From Crassaminicella thermophila (GTDB taxonomy: Bacteria; Bacillota; Clostridia; Peptostreptococcales; Thermotaleaceae), in contig NZ_CP042243.1 of assembly GCF_008152325.1 (NCBI RefSeq), forward strand, positions 501,026 through 565,025: DNA of 64,000 nt, in the 5' to 3' direction. Below are positions 8,757-16,777 of this stretch, piece after piece (the stretch's first letter is position 1; each line of letters begins with the position of its first letter). Under the pieces are notes generated by a model. It was not told the origin of the DNA, ran no database searches, and saw nothing but the letters and a program-made list of their open reading frames with translations. The translations under genes were made by a program, and so were the position numbers.

Positions 8757-9701
8757 ATGGCTTTAGTTATGGGGGAGTATAAAAAAGATGATGAGCAGTA
8801 TATTTTAGAACTTTTTAAAGATGTATTTAAGAGAGAAATGACTAATGATTACTGGTCATGGAGATATGATAAAGCCCTAATTAATGAAAAATACATAAAG
8901 TTAATGTGGGAAGATAATCTATTGGTAGGTCATTATGCAGTATTTCCGATACTATTAAAAATAGGAAAAAAATACGTGAAAACAGGATTTTCAATGACGA
9001 CTATGACTGCTAGACAATATAAAGGTCAAGGAATATTTAAAACACTAGCACAATCTTTGTACCTTGAAAATTATAATAATTTAAAAATTATTTGGGGATT
9101 TCCGAATGATAATTCATTATATGGATTTAAAAAATATTTAGGATGGATACATATTTCTGATATTAATATGATGGCTATTAATCTATATAATATACAAAAC
9201 ATTGAACCTAAAATAAATATTTGTTACACTTCTAGATTTACAGATGAATATAACAGATTATTTCAAACTATATCAGAAAAGTATGATATTATTGTTAACA
9301 GAAATAGTGAATATTTGAAATGGAGATATGTGGATAATCCGCAAAATCAGTATTATATTATGGAGTATAGGCAACAGCACAAGCTACTTGGTTACTGTAT
9401 ATATAAATTATTTAATAATGGTAAATTAAGTGGGGATATTGTTGATATACTTGCAATAGATAGATATGTTTTTAAAGAGTTAATAATTAATGTATTATAC
9501 GAATTAAAAAATAAAGGTGCTATTAGTGCAAATATATGGATGAATGATATAGAATTTGTAGAAGAACTATTTAAGATAGGATTTATACAAACTAATGAAG
9601 TAACACATATTGGATGTAAAATAAATAGTAATAATTTAGAAGAAAACATTTTGAATTTTTCAAAATGGTATTTGACTATGGGAGATTCTGATGTTTTCTA
9701 G
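8757..9701 (+). CDS. GNAT-family acyltransferase in the nonulosonate cassette
   Basis: 314 residues with two GNAT-like halves. The first carries the acyl-CoA pyrophosphate loop ARQYKGQGIFKTLA (residues about 82-95). The second half is degenerate. A YWSWRYD motif near residue 37 and YLKWRYVDNP near 188 are typical of this GNAT subgroup found in polysaccharide loci. Placed with a PIG-L deacetylase, it may re-acylate an amine exposed by deacetylation, giving a non-acetyl substituent on the sugar; this is inference. AAAGGAGAG lies 10 bases before ATG 8757. Confidence 0.85.
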   Translation: MALVMGEYKKDDEQYILELFKDVFKREMTNDYWSWRYDKALINEKYIKLMWEDNLLVGHYAVFPILLKIGKKYVKTGFSMTTMTARQYKGQGIFKTLAQSLYLENYNNLKIIWGFPNDNSLYGFKKYLGWIHISDINMMAINLYNIQNIEPKINICYTSRFTDEYNRLFQTISEKYDIIVNRNSEYLKWRYVDNPQNQYYIMEYRQQHKLLGYCIYKLFNNGKLSGDIVDILAIDRYVFKELIINVLYELKNKGAISANIWMNDIEFVEELFKIGFIQTNEVTHIGCKINSNNLEENILNFSKWYLTMGDSDVF

Positions 9702-9716
9702 AAGGAGAAAAAAACA

Positions 9717-10382
9717 GTGAAAATATTATTTATTTCAGTTCATCCAGATGATGAAACATTAGGATGTGGTGGAACAATTTTAAAACATAGTAAAAATGGT
9801 GATGAAATTTACTGGTTGATATTAACAGATGTTAGTAAAGAATTGGGATATACAAATGAATTTATTATAAATAGACAAACTCAAATAGATGAGGTTTCCA
9901 AAGCTTATAATTTTAAAAAGGTTTATAAGTTGGGTTATCCTACTACTAAATTACACTCAATCGAATTTAATGAACTAATATCAAAGATATCATCTGTAAT
10001 AAATGAGGTTAAGCCAAGTATTGTATATACAGTGAATCGTTCTGATATTCATACAGATCATCAAGTTGCTGCAAAAGCTATTATGAGTTGTACAAAGAGT
10101 TTTAGATATCCATTTATTAAAAAAATTCTCATGTATGAGTGTATATCAGAAACGGAGATAGCTTATCCTTTACAAGAGAATATTTTTATACCAAATGCAT
10201 ATTGCGATATTAGTGATTTTATAGAAGAAAAAATTAATATAATGAAAATATATGAATCAGAAATACAAGAGTCTCCATTGCCACGAAGTATAGAAAATAT
10301 TAAGGCTTTGGCTAGATTTCGTGGTTCGACAGTAGGTGTACATTATGCTGAGGCATTTATGTTAATTAGAGATGTATTTTAA
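9717..10382 (+). CDS. PIG-L family deacetylase
   Basis: 221 residues. The zinc-binding motif HPDDETLGCGG (residues 9-19) and the second metal/catalytic block NRSDIHTDHQ (residues about 104-113) are both intact. Family members remove N-acetyl groups from GlcNAc-type sugars or conjugates. In this cassette the likely substrate is an acetamido group of a pathway sugar or of the finished glycan (inference). The start is GTG 9717 after AGAAGGAG. It sits 15 bases after the GNAT gene and 17 bases before the next gene. Confidence 0.9.
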   Translation: MKILFISVHPDDETLGCGGTILKHSKNGDEIYWLILTDVSKELGYTNEFIINRQTQIDEVSKAYNFKKVYKLGYPTTKLHSIEFNELISKISSVINEVKPSIVYTVNRSDIHTDHQVAAKAIMSCTKSFRYPFIKKILMYECISETEIAYPLQENIFIPNAYCDISDFIEEKINIMKIYESEIQESPLPRSIENIKALARFRGSTVGVHYAEAFMLIRDVF

Positions 10383-10399
10383 AAAGGTAGGAAATTAAA

Positions 10400-11044
10400 A
10401 TGGATAAAGTAATCCTTGTAGGAGCAGGAGGTCATTGTAAGGTAGTTATTGATATATTAAGAAATGATTATGAGATAGTAGGTTTGACAGATATAGATAA
10501 AACAAAGCATGATAAAAAATTTTACGGAATTAATGTATTAGGTGATGATACATTATTAAAAGATTTGTATAAAAAAGGAATAAAAAAAGCATTAGTAACA
10601 TTAGGAAGTGTGGGAGACAACTTATATAGAGAGAAGCTATTTAACTATGTAAGACATATTGGATTTGATTTTATAAATGCAATTAGTTCAAGGTCTATAA
10701 TAGCAGATTCAGTTAAATTAGGAATAGGGAATATGATTATGGAGGGAACTATTATCAATGCAGATACAAAAATAGAAAATAATGTAATTATTAATACAGG
10801 TACTATTATAGAGCATGATTGTTATATAGAAAAACATGTTCATATATCTACAGGAGCTAGATTAGCAGGAGGTGTTAAAGTAGGAGAAGGTTCTTTCATT
10901 GGCATTGGAAGTACGGTTATTCAAGGTGTAAATATTGGAAAAAATGTTACTATCGGAGCTGGCACAGTTATTATACAAGATATACCAGATAATGTTGTAG
11001 TTGTGGGGGTACCCGGTAAAATCATTAAATACAAGGGTGATTAA
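10400..11044 (+). CDS. NeuD/PglD-family sugar O/N-acetyltransferase (left-handed beta helix)
   Basis: 214 residues. An N-terminal Rossmann-like PglD domain begins DKVILVGAGGHCKVVIDIL. From residue about 85 to 205 there are repeated hexapeptide (I/V)-G-x units, ending in GAGTVIIQDIPDNVVVVGVPGK. In the legionaminic pathway the 4-amino sugar made by LegC must be acetylated by LegH. This left-handed beta-helix protein is the best candidate for that step. A NeuD-like role, O-acetylating the finished nonulosonate, is the alternative. Confidence 0.88.
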   Translation: MDKVILVGAGGHCKVVIDILRNDYEIVGLTDIDKTKHDKKFYGINVLGDDTLLKDLYKKGIKKALVTLGSVGDNLYREKLFNYVRHIGFDFINAISSRSIIADSVKLGIGNMIMEGTIINADTKIENNVIINTGTIIEHDCYIEKHVHISTGARLAGGVKVGEGSFIGIGSTVIQGVNIGKNVTIGAGTVIIQDIPDNVVVVGVPGKIIKYKGD

Positions 11045-11045
11045 A

Positions 11046-12122
11046 TTGAGAAGAGACATTAGTAGAATATTGATTAATCCCAATACAAAAATAAAAGATA
11101 TTATAGAAGTAATCGATAGAGGTGCTCTAGGGATTGCTTTGGTAGTAAATGAAGAAAATAATCTATTAGGAACAATAACTGATGGAGATATTAGACGAGC
11201 TATTATAAATGAAATATCATTTGAAGAAAAAGCTGAAAAAATTATGAATGCTAATTATATTTTTGTTCATCAAAATACTTCTTTAAAATTTATCAGCAAA
11301 CTATTTGAAATGAAACAAATTAAACAAATTCCTATATTAGATGATGATGGACAAGTTGTAGATATTATTTTAATAAATGATATATTAAAGAAAAATGGTG
11401 TAGAAAATTGGGCTGTAATAATGGCTGGGGGATTGGGAACTAGGTTAAGACCATTAACTTATGAAGTGCCAAAGCCTATGATCAAAGTTGGAAATAAGCC
11501 TATTTTAGAAACTATTATTAATCAATTAAGTTATCATGGGTTTAAGAATATTTTGATATCTGTAAATTATAAAGGACAAATTATTGAGAATTATTTCAGA
11601 GATGGAAGTAATTTTGATGTAAATATAGAGTATATATATGAAAAGAAAAGATTAGGTACAGCTGGGGCTTTGAAATTGGCAAAGCATTACTTAGACAAAC
11701 CATTTGTTATGATGAATGGAGACTTACTAACAAAAGTAAATTTTAAAGAATTGCTAGAATATCACAATAAGAATAGCTTGGATATCACCATTGGAACTAA
11801 AAAATACGATATAGAGATTCCGTATGGTGTTATAGAAACAGATGGTATAGAAGTAAAAAGCTTAAGAGAAAAGCCGAAGATAGATTTTTTTATAAATGGA
11901 GGAATTTATTGTATAAATCCGGCTGTAATAGAGTTTATACCAGATAATCAATATTATGATATTACAGAATTAATTAATAAGCTATTGATTGAAAAATTTG
12001 ATGTAGGAAGTTTTCCTATTAGAGAATATTGGCTAGATATTGGACAAATGCCAGATTACGAGAGGGCTGTTATAGATTATTATGATATATTTGGAGGTGA
12101 GGTTTGTGCAACTAAAGAATAA
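11046..12122 (+). CDS. ptmE: CBS-domain nucleotidyltransferase, PtmE-like (glucosamine-1-P guanylyltransferase)
   Basis: 358 residues from TTG 11046, which sits 1 base after the previous stop and follows AAGGGTGAT. Residues about 1-120 form a CBS pair (IALVVNEENNLLGTITDGDIRRAI, then IKQIPILDDDGQVVDII in part). Residues about 122-355 form a nucleotidyltransferase with AGGLGTRLRPLTYEVPKPM and MMNGDLLT. PtmE of Campylobacter has this same CBS-NTP architecture and makes GDP-GlcN to start the legionaminic acid route. The presence here argues for a GDP-linked pathway. An upstream ATG at 11001 would overlap the previous gene and lacks a ribosome site. Confidence 0.87.
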   Translation: MRRDISRILINPNTKIKDIIEVIDRGALGIALVVNEENNLLGTITDGDIRRAIINEISFEEKAEKIMNANYIFVHQNTSLKFISKLFEMKQIKQIPILDDDGQVVDIILINDILKKNGVENWAVIMAGGLGTRLRPLTYEVPKPMIKVGNKPILETIINQLSYHGFKNILISVNYKGQIIENYFRDGSNFDVNIEYIYEKKRLGTAGALKLAKHYLDKPFVMMNGDLLTKVNFKELLEYHNKNSLDITIGTKKYDIEIPYGVIETDGIEVKSLREKPKIDFFINGGIYCINPAVIEFIPDNQYYDITELINKLLIEKFDVGSFPIREYWLDIGQMPDYERAVIDYYDIFGGEVCATKE

Positions 12123-13098
12123 AAAAGTACTTATAACAGGATCTGAAGGATTTATCGGAAGTCATTTAACGGAAAGGTTAGTAGAACTAGGCGCAAAGGT
12201 AACAGCGTTAGTACAATATAACTCATTTAATAATTGGGGATGGATTGATACATTAGATAATCGTATAAAAAAAGAAATTGAAGTTTATACAGGAGATATT
12301 CGAGAATATGATAATATGGCAAAGGTCATACAAGGAAGAGATGTAGTATTTCATCTTGCAGCACTCATTGCTATTCCTTATTCGTACCAATCACCAGCAG
12401 CCTATGTAAGAACTAATGTAGAAGGGACTTTGAATGTAATGGAAGCATGTAGAGTTTATGGAATAGAAAAGGTTATTCATACATCAACCAGTGAAGTTTA
12501 TGGAACAGCTTTATATGTTCCCATTGATGAGAAGCATCCATTACAAGGACAATCCCCTTATTCTGCTAGTAAAATTGGTGCTGACAAAATGGCAGAAAGC
12601 TATTATCGATCTTTCAATCTGCCTGTAGCAACTATAAGACCCTTTAATACTTATGGACCTAGACAATCTGCAAGAGCAGTAATACCAACTATTATATCTC
12701 AAATATTAGCAGGAAAGAAAACTATTAAATTAGGGGCATTATCTCCTACAAGAGATTTTAATTATGTAAAGGATACAGTAGAAGGATTTATAAAAATGGC
12801 AGAGGTAGATGAAAGTGTAGGACAAGTTGTAAATGTTGGTACAAATAATGAAATCTCTATTGGAGACTTAGTGAAAAAGATTATTAAATTGATAGGAAAA
12901 GAAGTAACGATAGAATGTGAAGAGAATAGGTTAAGACCAGAAAAAAGTGAGGTAAATAGACTTTGGTGCGAAAATGCAAAAGCAAAAGAAATTTTAGATT
13001 GGCAACCAAAGTATACATTAGATGAAGGATTAACAGAAACCATAGAGTGGATAAAAGAAAATTTATATTGTTTTAAGACAGATATATATAATGTGTAG
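12106..13098 (+). CDS. legB: NDP-GlcNAc 4,6-dehydratase LegB (SDR family)
   Basis: 330 residues from GTG 12106, preceded by GGAGGTGA at 12093-12100. The frame extends upstream to 12082, but that start has no ribosome site. The Rossmann motif GSEGFIGSH is near residue 12. The catalytic STSEVYG and YSASKIGAD (YxxxK) blocks follow. The short-chain dehydratase makes the 4-keto-6-deoxy sugar that the LegC aminotransferase uses, and legC is the next gene. The start overlaps the ptmE stop by 17 bases. Confidence 0.9.
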   Translation: MQLKNKKVLITGSEGFIGSHLTERLVELGAKVTALVQYNSFNNWGWIDTLDNRIKKEIEVYTGDIREYDNMAKVIQGRDVVFHLAALIAIPYSYQSPAAYVRTNVEGTLNVMEACRVYGIEKVIHTSTSEVYGTALYVPIDEKHPLQGQSPYSASKIGADKMAESYYRSFNLPVATIRPFNTYGPRQSARAVIPTIISQILAGKKTIKLGALSPTRDFNYVKDTVEGFIKMAEVDESVGQVVNVGTNNEISIGDLVKKIIKLIGKEVTIECEENRLRPEKSEVNRLWCENAKAKEILDWQPKYTLDEGLTETIEWIKENLYCFKTDIYNV

Positions 13099-13113
13099 AA
13101 AAGAGTGATTTAA

Positions 13114-14226
13114 ATGATCCCTTTGTGTATACCAGAGATAAAAGGAAACGAATGGAAATATATAAAAGAATGCTTGGATACCAATTGGGTATCTTCTTCT
13201 GGAAAATATGTGGATTTGTTTGAAGAGCGATTTAAAAATTATATCGAAAGTTCTCAAGCAGTTGTTACTATGAATGGAACGTCTGCAATTCATTTAGCAC
13301 TAAGAGTACTTGGTATAGGAGAAGGAGATGAAGTTATTGTACCTTCTATGACTTTTATTGCATCTGTTAATCCTATTTTATATGTAGGGGCAGAGCCGGT
13401 GTTTGTTGATGTGTGTAAGGATACCTACGTAATGGATATTAGTAAGGTTGAAAGCTTAATTACAGAAAAAACAAAAGCTATTATTCCAGTTCATTTGTAT
13501 GGAAATATGGTAGATATGGAACCTTTAATAGAGTTGGCAGAAAAATATAACTTATACATTATTGAAGATGCAACAGAAGGTTTAGGTTCTGAATATAAAA
13601 TGAATGATGGAATTTGGAAAAAAGCTGGGACTATAGGACATATAGGGTGCTTTAGTTTTAATGGGAACAAGCTTATTACAACCGGTGGTGGAGGAATGCT
13701 TGTAACCGATAATATAGATTTAGGGAGAAAAGCTAAAAGTTTAAGTACTCAAGCAAAGGTAGTTGAAGATAATAATGCTTTTTTTCATGATGATATAGGA
13801 TATAATTTTAGGATGCCTAATATTTTAGCTGCAATGGGATTAGCACAATTAGAAAATATTGAAGAATATATTTCAGCTAAAAAAGAACATGCAAGGGTTT
13901 ATGATGAAATGTTAAAAAATATAGAAGGAATTAGTTTATCAAAAGAACTTAAAAATGAAAAACGTTGTTTTTGGCTCTATGCATTAGTGATTGAAGATGA
14001 TTTTGGGAAGAGTCGTGATGAACTGATTTTAGAAATGAAAAAGAATTATATTGAAACAAGACCATTTTTTCAACCAATTCATAAAATGAAGCCGTACAAA
14101 GATTTTAGATGTGGTAATTTATGTGTTACAGAGGAGTTAGCTTTAAAAGGAATAAATTTACCAAGCTCAGTGGGATTGAAAAAACAAGAGATATATAAGG
14201 TTTGTCAAGTTATTCAGAATATATGA
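13114..14226 (+). CDS. legC: PLP-dependent aminotransferase LegC (DegT/DnrJ/EryC1 family)
   Basis: 370 residues. N terminus MIPLCIPEIKGNEWKYIKECLDTNWVSS is characteristic of LegC. The PLP lysine lies in SFNGNKLITTGGGGM (residue about 183), and IIEDATEGLG carries the cofactor aspartate. It transfers an amino group from glutamate to C4 of the LegB product. This is the last gene of the nonulosonate run; a fragmentary GGGACGG repeat follows at 14228. Confidence 0.92.
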   Translation: MIPLCIPEIKGNEWKYIKECLDTNWVSSSGKYVDLFEERFKNYIESSQAVVTMNGTSAIHLALRVLGIGEGDEVIVPSMTFIASVNPILYVGAEPVFVDVCKDTYVMDISKVESLITEKTKAIIPVHLYGNMVDMEPLIELAEKYNLYIIEDATEGLGSEYKMNDGIWKKAGTIGHIGCFSFNGNKLITTGGGGMLVTDNIDLGRKAKSLSTQAKVVEDNNAFFHDDIGYNFRMPNILAAMGLAQLENIEEYISAKKEHARVYDEMLKNIEGISLSKELKNEKRCFWLYALVIEDDFGKSRDELILEMKKNYIETRPFFQPIHKMKPYKDFRCGNLCVTEELALKGINLPSSVGLKKQEIYKVCQVIQNI

Positions 14227-14227
14227 T

Positions 14228-14243
14228 ACGGGACGGGTTGTCA
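14228..14243 (+). repeat. Partial GGGACGG-type palindromic repeat
   Basis: ACGGGACGGGTTGTCA begins 1 base after the legC stop. It is a degenerate half of the GGGGACGGTTCTTTGTCA family seen complete elsewhere in this window. Confidence 0.5.
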
Positions 14244-14292
14244 TATTTTATTAGATATATTTATTCTATGCTAATGCGAGGGAGGTGATTTT

Positions 14293-14487
14293 ATGGATAT
14301 AGCGGCAATGTCTACAATGCTTAGTCAAGGAAAGATAATGCAGCAGGCAAATCTTTCTGTAATGAAGATGGCGATGGATTCGGCTCAAAATTCTGGTCAA
14401 ATGATAAAGGATTTAGCTGATACTGCTAAGATAATGGAACAGTCAGTAAATCCTCATTTGGGAAAAAATATTGATATTCAGCTGTGA
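14293..14487 (+). CDS. yjfB: YjfB family putative motility protein
   Basis: 64 residues, starting MDIAAMSTMLSQGKIMQQANLSVMKMAMD. This fits the small YjfB family, annotated as putative motility proteins in Bacillus and Clostridia; molecular role unknown. Length and the helical Met/Gln-rich character match the family. Ribosome site GGGAGGTGAT precedes ATG 14293. It stands between the glycosylation run and the Rpn genes, with palindromic-repeat fragments on both sides. Confidence 0.85.
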   Translation: MDIAAMSTMLSQGKIMQQANLSVMKMAMDSAQNSGQMIKDLADTAKIMEQSVNPHLGKNIDIQL

Positions 14488-14507
14488 CAGGGGACGGTTC
14501 TTCGTCA
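14485..14507 (+). repeat. GGGGACGGTTC-type repeat unit
   Basis: TGACAGGGGACGGTTCTTCG followed by TCA. It overlaps the yjfB stop codon and is one arm of the palindrome found complete at 46128-46176. Confidence 0.7.
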
Positions 14508-14511
14508 TATT

Positions 14512-14550
14512 AAATAAGCCTTCTTGACAAAATGTTGAGAAGGCTTATTT
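14512..14550 (+). repeat. 13-bp inverted repeat around the first Rpn promoter
   Basis: AAATAAGCCTTCT (14512-14524) and AGAAGGCTTATTT (14538-14550) form a perfect 13-bp stem with a 13-base loop. The right arm overlaps the -35 of the Rpn promoter. The left arm is missing in front of the second gene copy. It could terminate yjfB transcription or bind a regulator. Confidence 0.65.
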
Positions 14551-14562
14551 GTATGGTATAAT
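14535..14562 (+). promoter_or_regulatory. Sigma-A promoter of Rpn copy 1
   Basis: TTGAGA (14535-14540), 16 bases, TATAAT (14557-14562). The same promoter precedes copy 2. Confidence 0.75.
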
Positions 14563-14591
14563 AAGAATATACCAAAGAAGATGGTGATTAG

Positions 14592-15605
14592 ATGGAAAAA
14601 GATAAGAAGTTATATAATGAACATGATTTAGGATATAAGCATATACTTTCGCATAAAAAGAATTTCATAGATTTTTTAAGAAGTTTTGTAAAAAAAGAAT
14701 GGGTAGACTTAATAGAAGAAGAAAATTTAATACTAATAGACAAAGAATTTATACAAGAAGACTTTAAAGAGGAAGAAGCGGATATAGTATATAAAGTGAA
14801 TATAGATGGAAAAGACATAATATTTTATGTATTATTAGAGTTACAATCGAGAGTAGACTTTAGAATGCCAATAAGGCTTTTGATGTATATGACAGAGATA
14901 TGGAGAGATGAGCTTAAAAATACAGAAGAAAAATATAAAAGAAGAGAAAAAAAGTATAGATTACCAGTAATAGTGCCTATAGTACTATATAATGGAAAAA
15001 ACAGATGGACAGCAGTGAGAAGTTTTAAAGAAATATTAAATGGATATGAATTATTCGAAGAAAATGTTGTAGACTTTAAATATTTATTATTCGATGTAAA
15101 TAGAATGGATAAAGAAGAATTACTTAAGATAGCAAATGTAGTAAGTAGTGTATTTTTATTAGATCAAGATGTAGAAATAGAAGAAATAATAAAAAGACTT
15201 AAGTTAATAGGGAGAATAATAAGAAGTAATGCGACAAAGGAGCAGGAAAAGTCATTTAGGAGTTGGTTATTAAATATATTTAAGAATAGATTTGAAGGAG
15301 ATAAAAGAGACAATATATATAAATTACTGACAGAAGTATCAGAAATGGAGGTGGATGATATGGTGAGTAATTTAGGAAGAAAGTTAGAAGAAGAATTTAA
15401 GCATAGAGAAAAAAAGGGGATCCAGCGAGGAATCCAGCGAGGAATCCAGCAAGGAATCCAGCAAGGAATCCAGCAGGGAATCCAGCAAGGAAAGAAAGAA
15501 ATGGTAAGGAATTTATTGTTATTAGGAGTAGACATAGAAAAAATCATAAAGGCATCAGAATTAAGCAAAGAAGATATAGAAAAAATAAAAAGAGAGATGA
15601 ATTAA
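14592..15605 (+). CDS. Rpn family recombination-promoting nuclease (transposase_31), copy 1
   Basis: 337 residues. The PD-(D/E)XK core is visible as EADIVYKVNIDGKD (residues about 58-71) followed by VLLELQSRVDFRMP. This matches YhgA-like/PF04754 proteins, which act as endonucleases that raise RecA-independent recombination. The C-terminal part carries six tandem 4-residue units (GIQR or GIQQ, residues about 277-300, 12 bp each) before a Lys-rich tail. A second copy follows after 129 bases. It is not part of the flagellar machinery and is probably an accessory gene. Start ATG 14592 follows GATGGTGATT. Confidence 0.9.
   Translation: MEKDKKLYNEHDLGYKHILSHKKNFIDFLRSFVKKEWVDLIEEENLILIDKEFIQEDFKEEEADIVYKVNIDGKDIIFYVLLELQSRVDFRMPIRLLMYMTEIWRDELKNTEEKYKRREKKYRLPVIVPIVLYNGKNRWTAVRSFKEILNGYELFEENVVDFKYLLFDVNRMDKEELLKIANVVSSVFLLDQDVEIEEIIKRLKLIGRIIRSNATKEQEKSFRSWLLNIFKNRFEGDKRDNIYKLLTEVSEMEVDDMVSNLGRKLEEEFKHREKKGIQRGIQRGIQQGIQQGIQQGIQQGKKEMVRNLLLLGVDIEKIIKASELSKEDIEKIKREMN
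15420..15491 (+). repeat. 12-bp tandem repeat inside Rpn copy 1
   Basis: Six units of the form ATCCAGC(G/A)(A/G)GGA encode GIQR or GIQQ. Copy 2 has four units at 16560-16607. Slippage-prone, so copy number should vary among strains. Confidence 0.9.
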
Positions 15606-15620
15606 TGCAGAAGTATTAAA

Positions 15621-15662
15621 GGGGACGATTCTTAAGCATGACAAGGAACAGTCCCCTGTCAT
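15621..15662 (+). repeat. GGGGACG palindrome after Rpn copy 1
   Basis: Arms GGGGACGATTCTT and AAGGAACAGTCCCC around a short centre, then TGTCAT. It belongs to the same palindrome family as 46128-46176 and probably also ends transcription. Confidence 0.75.
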
Positions 15663-15677
15663 ACTTTTGACAAAATG

Positions 15678-15705
15678 TTGAGAGGGCTTATTTGTATGGT
15701 ATAAT
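15678..15705 (+). promoter_or_regulatory. Sigma-A promoter of Rpn copy 2
   Basis: TTGAGA (15678-15683), 16 bases, TATAAT (15700-15705), duplicated with the gene. Confidence 0.75.
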
Positions 15706-15734
15706 AAGAATATACCAAAGAAGATGGTGATTAG

Positions 15735-16721
15735 ATGGAAAAAGATAAGAAGTTATATAATGAACATGATTTAGGATATAAGCATATACTTTCGCATAAA
15801 AAGAATTTCATAGATTTTTTAAGAAGTTTTGTAAAAAAAGAATGGGTAGACTTAATAGAAGAAGAAAATTTAATACTAATAGACAAAGAATTTATACAAG
15901 AAGACTTTAAAGAGGAAGAAGCGGATATAGTATATAAAGTGAATATAGATGGAAAAGACATAATATTTTATGTATTATTAGAGTTACAATCGAGAGTAGA
16001 CTTTAGAATGCCAATAAGGCTTTTGATGTATATGACAGAGATATGGAGAGATGAGCTTAAAAATACAGAAGAAAATATAAAGAAGAGAAAAAAGTATAGA
16101 TTACCAGTAATAGTGCCTATAGTACTATATAATGGAAAAAACAGATGGACAGCAGTGAGAAGTTTTAAAGAAATATTAAATGGATATGAATTATTCGAAG
16201 AAAATGTTGTAGACTTTAAATATTTATTATTCGATGTAAATAGAATGGATAAAGAAGAATTACTTAAGATAGCAAATGTAGTAAGTAGTGTATTTTTATT
16301 AGATCAAGATGTAGAAATAGAAGAAATAATAAAAAGACTTAAGTTAATAGGGAGAATAATAAGAAGTAATGCGACAAAGGAGCAGGAAAAGTCATTTAGG
16401 AGTTGGTTATTAAATATATTTAAGAATAGATTTGAAGGAGATAAAAGAGACAATATATATAAATTACTGACAGAAGTATCAGAAATGGAGGTGGATGATA
16501 TGGTGAGTAATTTAGGAAGAAAGTTAGAAGAAGAATTTAAGCATAGAGAAAAAAAGGGGATCCAGCGAGGAATCCAGCGAGGAATCCAGCAAGGAATCCA
16601 GCAAGGAAAGAAAGAAATGGTAAAGAATTTATTATTATTAGGAGTAGATATAGAAAAAATCATAAAGGCATCAGAATTAAGCAAAGAAGATGTAGAAAAA
16701 ATAAAAAGAGAGATGAATTAA
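15735..16721 (+). CDS. Rpn family recombination-promoting nuclease (transposase_31), copy 2
   Basis: 328 residues, nearly identical to the first copy. The nuclease core (EADIVYKVNIDGKD, LLELQSR) is intact. Two changes stand out. Three single-base deletions in A runs between about 16066 and 16098 shift the frame locally and restore it, turning EEKYKRREKKY into EENIKKRKKY. The GIQ repeat has four units instead of six. Both copies remain open, so both may be active. Same promoter and ribosome site as copy 1. Confidence 0.9.
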   Translation: MEKDKKLYNEHDLGYKHILSHKKNFIDFLRSFVKKEWVDLIEEENLILIDKEFIQEDFKEEEADIVYKVNIDGKDIIFYVLLELQSRVDFRMPIRLLMYMTEIWRDELKNTEENIKKRKKYRLPVIVPIVLYNGKNRWTAVRSFKEILNGYELFEENVVDFKYLLFDVNRMDKEELLKIANVVSSVFLLDQDVEIEEIIKRLKLIGRIIRSNATKEQEKSFRSWLLNIFKNRFEGDKRDNIYKLLTEVSEMEVDDMVSNLGRKLEEEFKHREKKGIQRGIQRGIQQGIQQGKKEMVKNLLLLGVDIEKIIKASELSKEDVEKIKREMN

Positions 16722-16736
16722 TGTAGAAGTATTAAA

Positions 16737-16777
16737 GGGGACGATTCTTAAGCATGACAAGGAACCGTCCCCTGTCA
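16737..16777 (+). repeat. GGGGACG palindrome after Rpn copy 2, between convergent genes
   Basis: GGGGACGATTC and GGAACCGTCCCC arms, then TGTCAC. It separates Rpn copy 2 from the end of yaaR on the other strand and can serve as a two-way terminator. Confidence 0.75.

Larger units (their letters stand above)
14524..16777 (+). repeat. Tandem duplication of the Rpn gene unit (period 1143 bp)
   Basis: Unit 1 spans 14524-15666 and unit 2 15667-16777. Each contains TTGACAAAATGTTGAGA, the promoter, the whole gene and a GGGGACG palindrome tail. Identity is near complete. Differences: 6 versus 4 copies of the 12-bp GIQ repeat, three single-A deletions in unit 2 near 16066-16098, and a few substitutions near the 3' end. 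Confidence 0.95.

Noticed and set aside
15420-15491. 12-bp direct repeats as a possible CRISPR array
   Set aside because: Repeats are contiguous, in frame within a gene and have no spacers.
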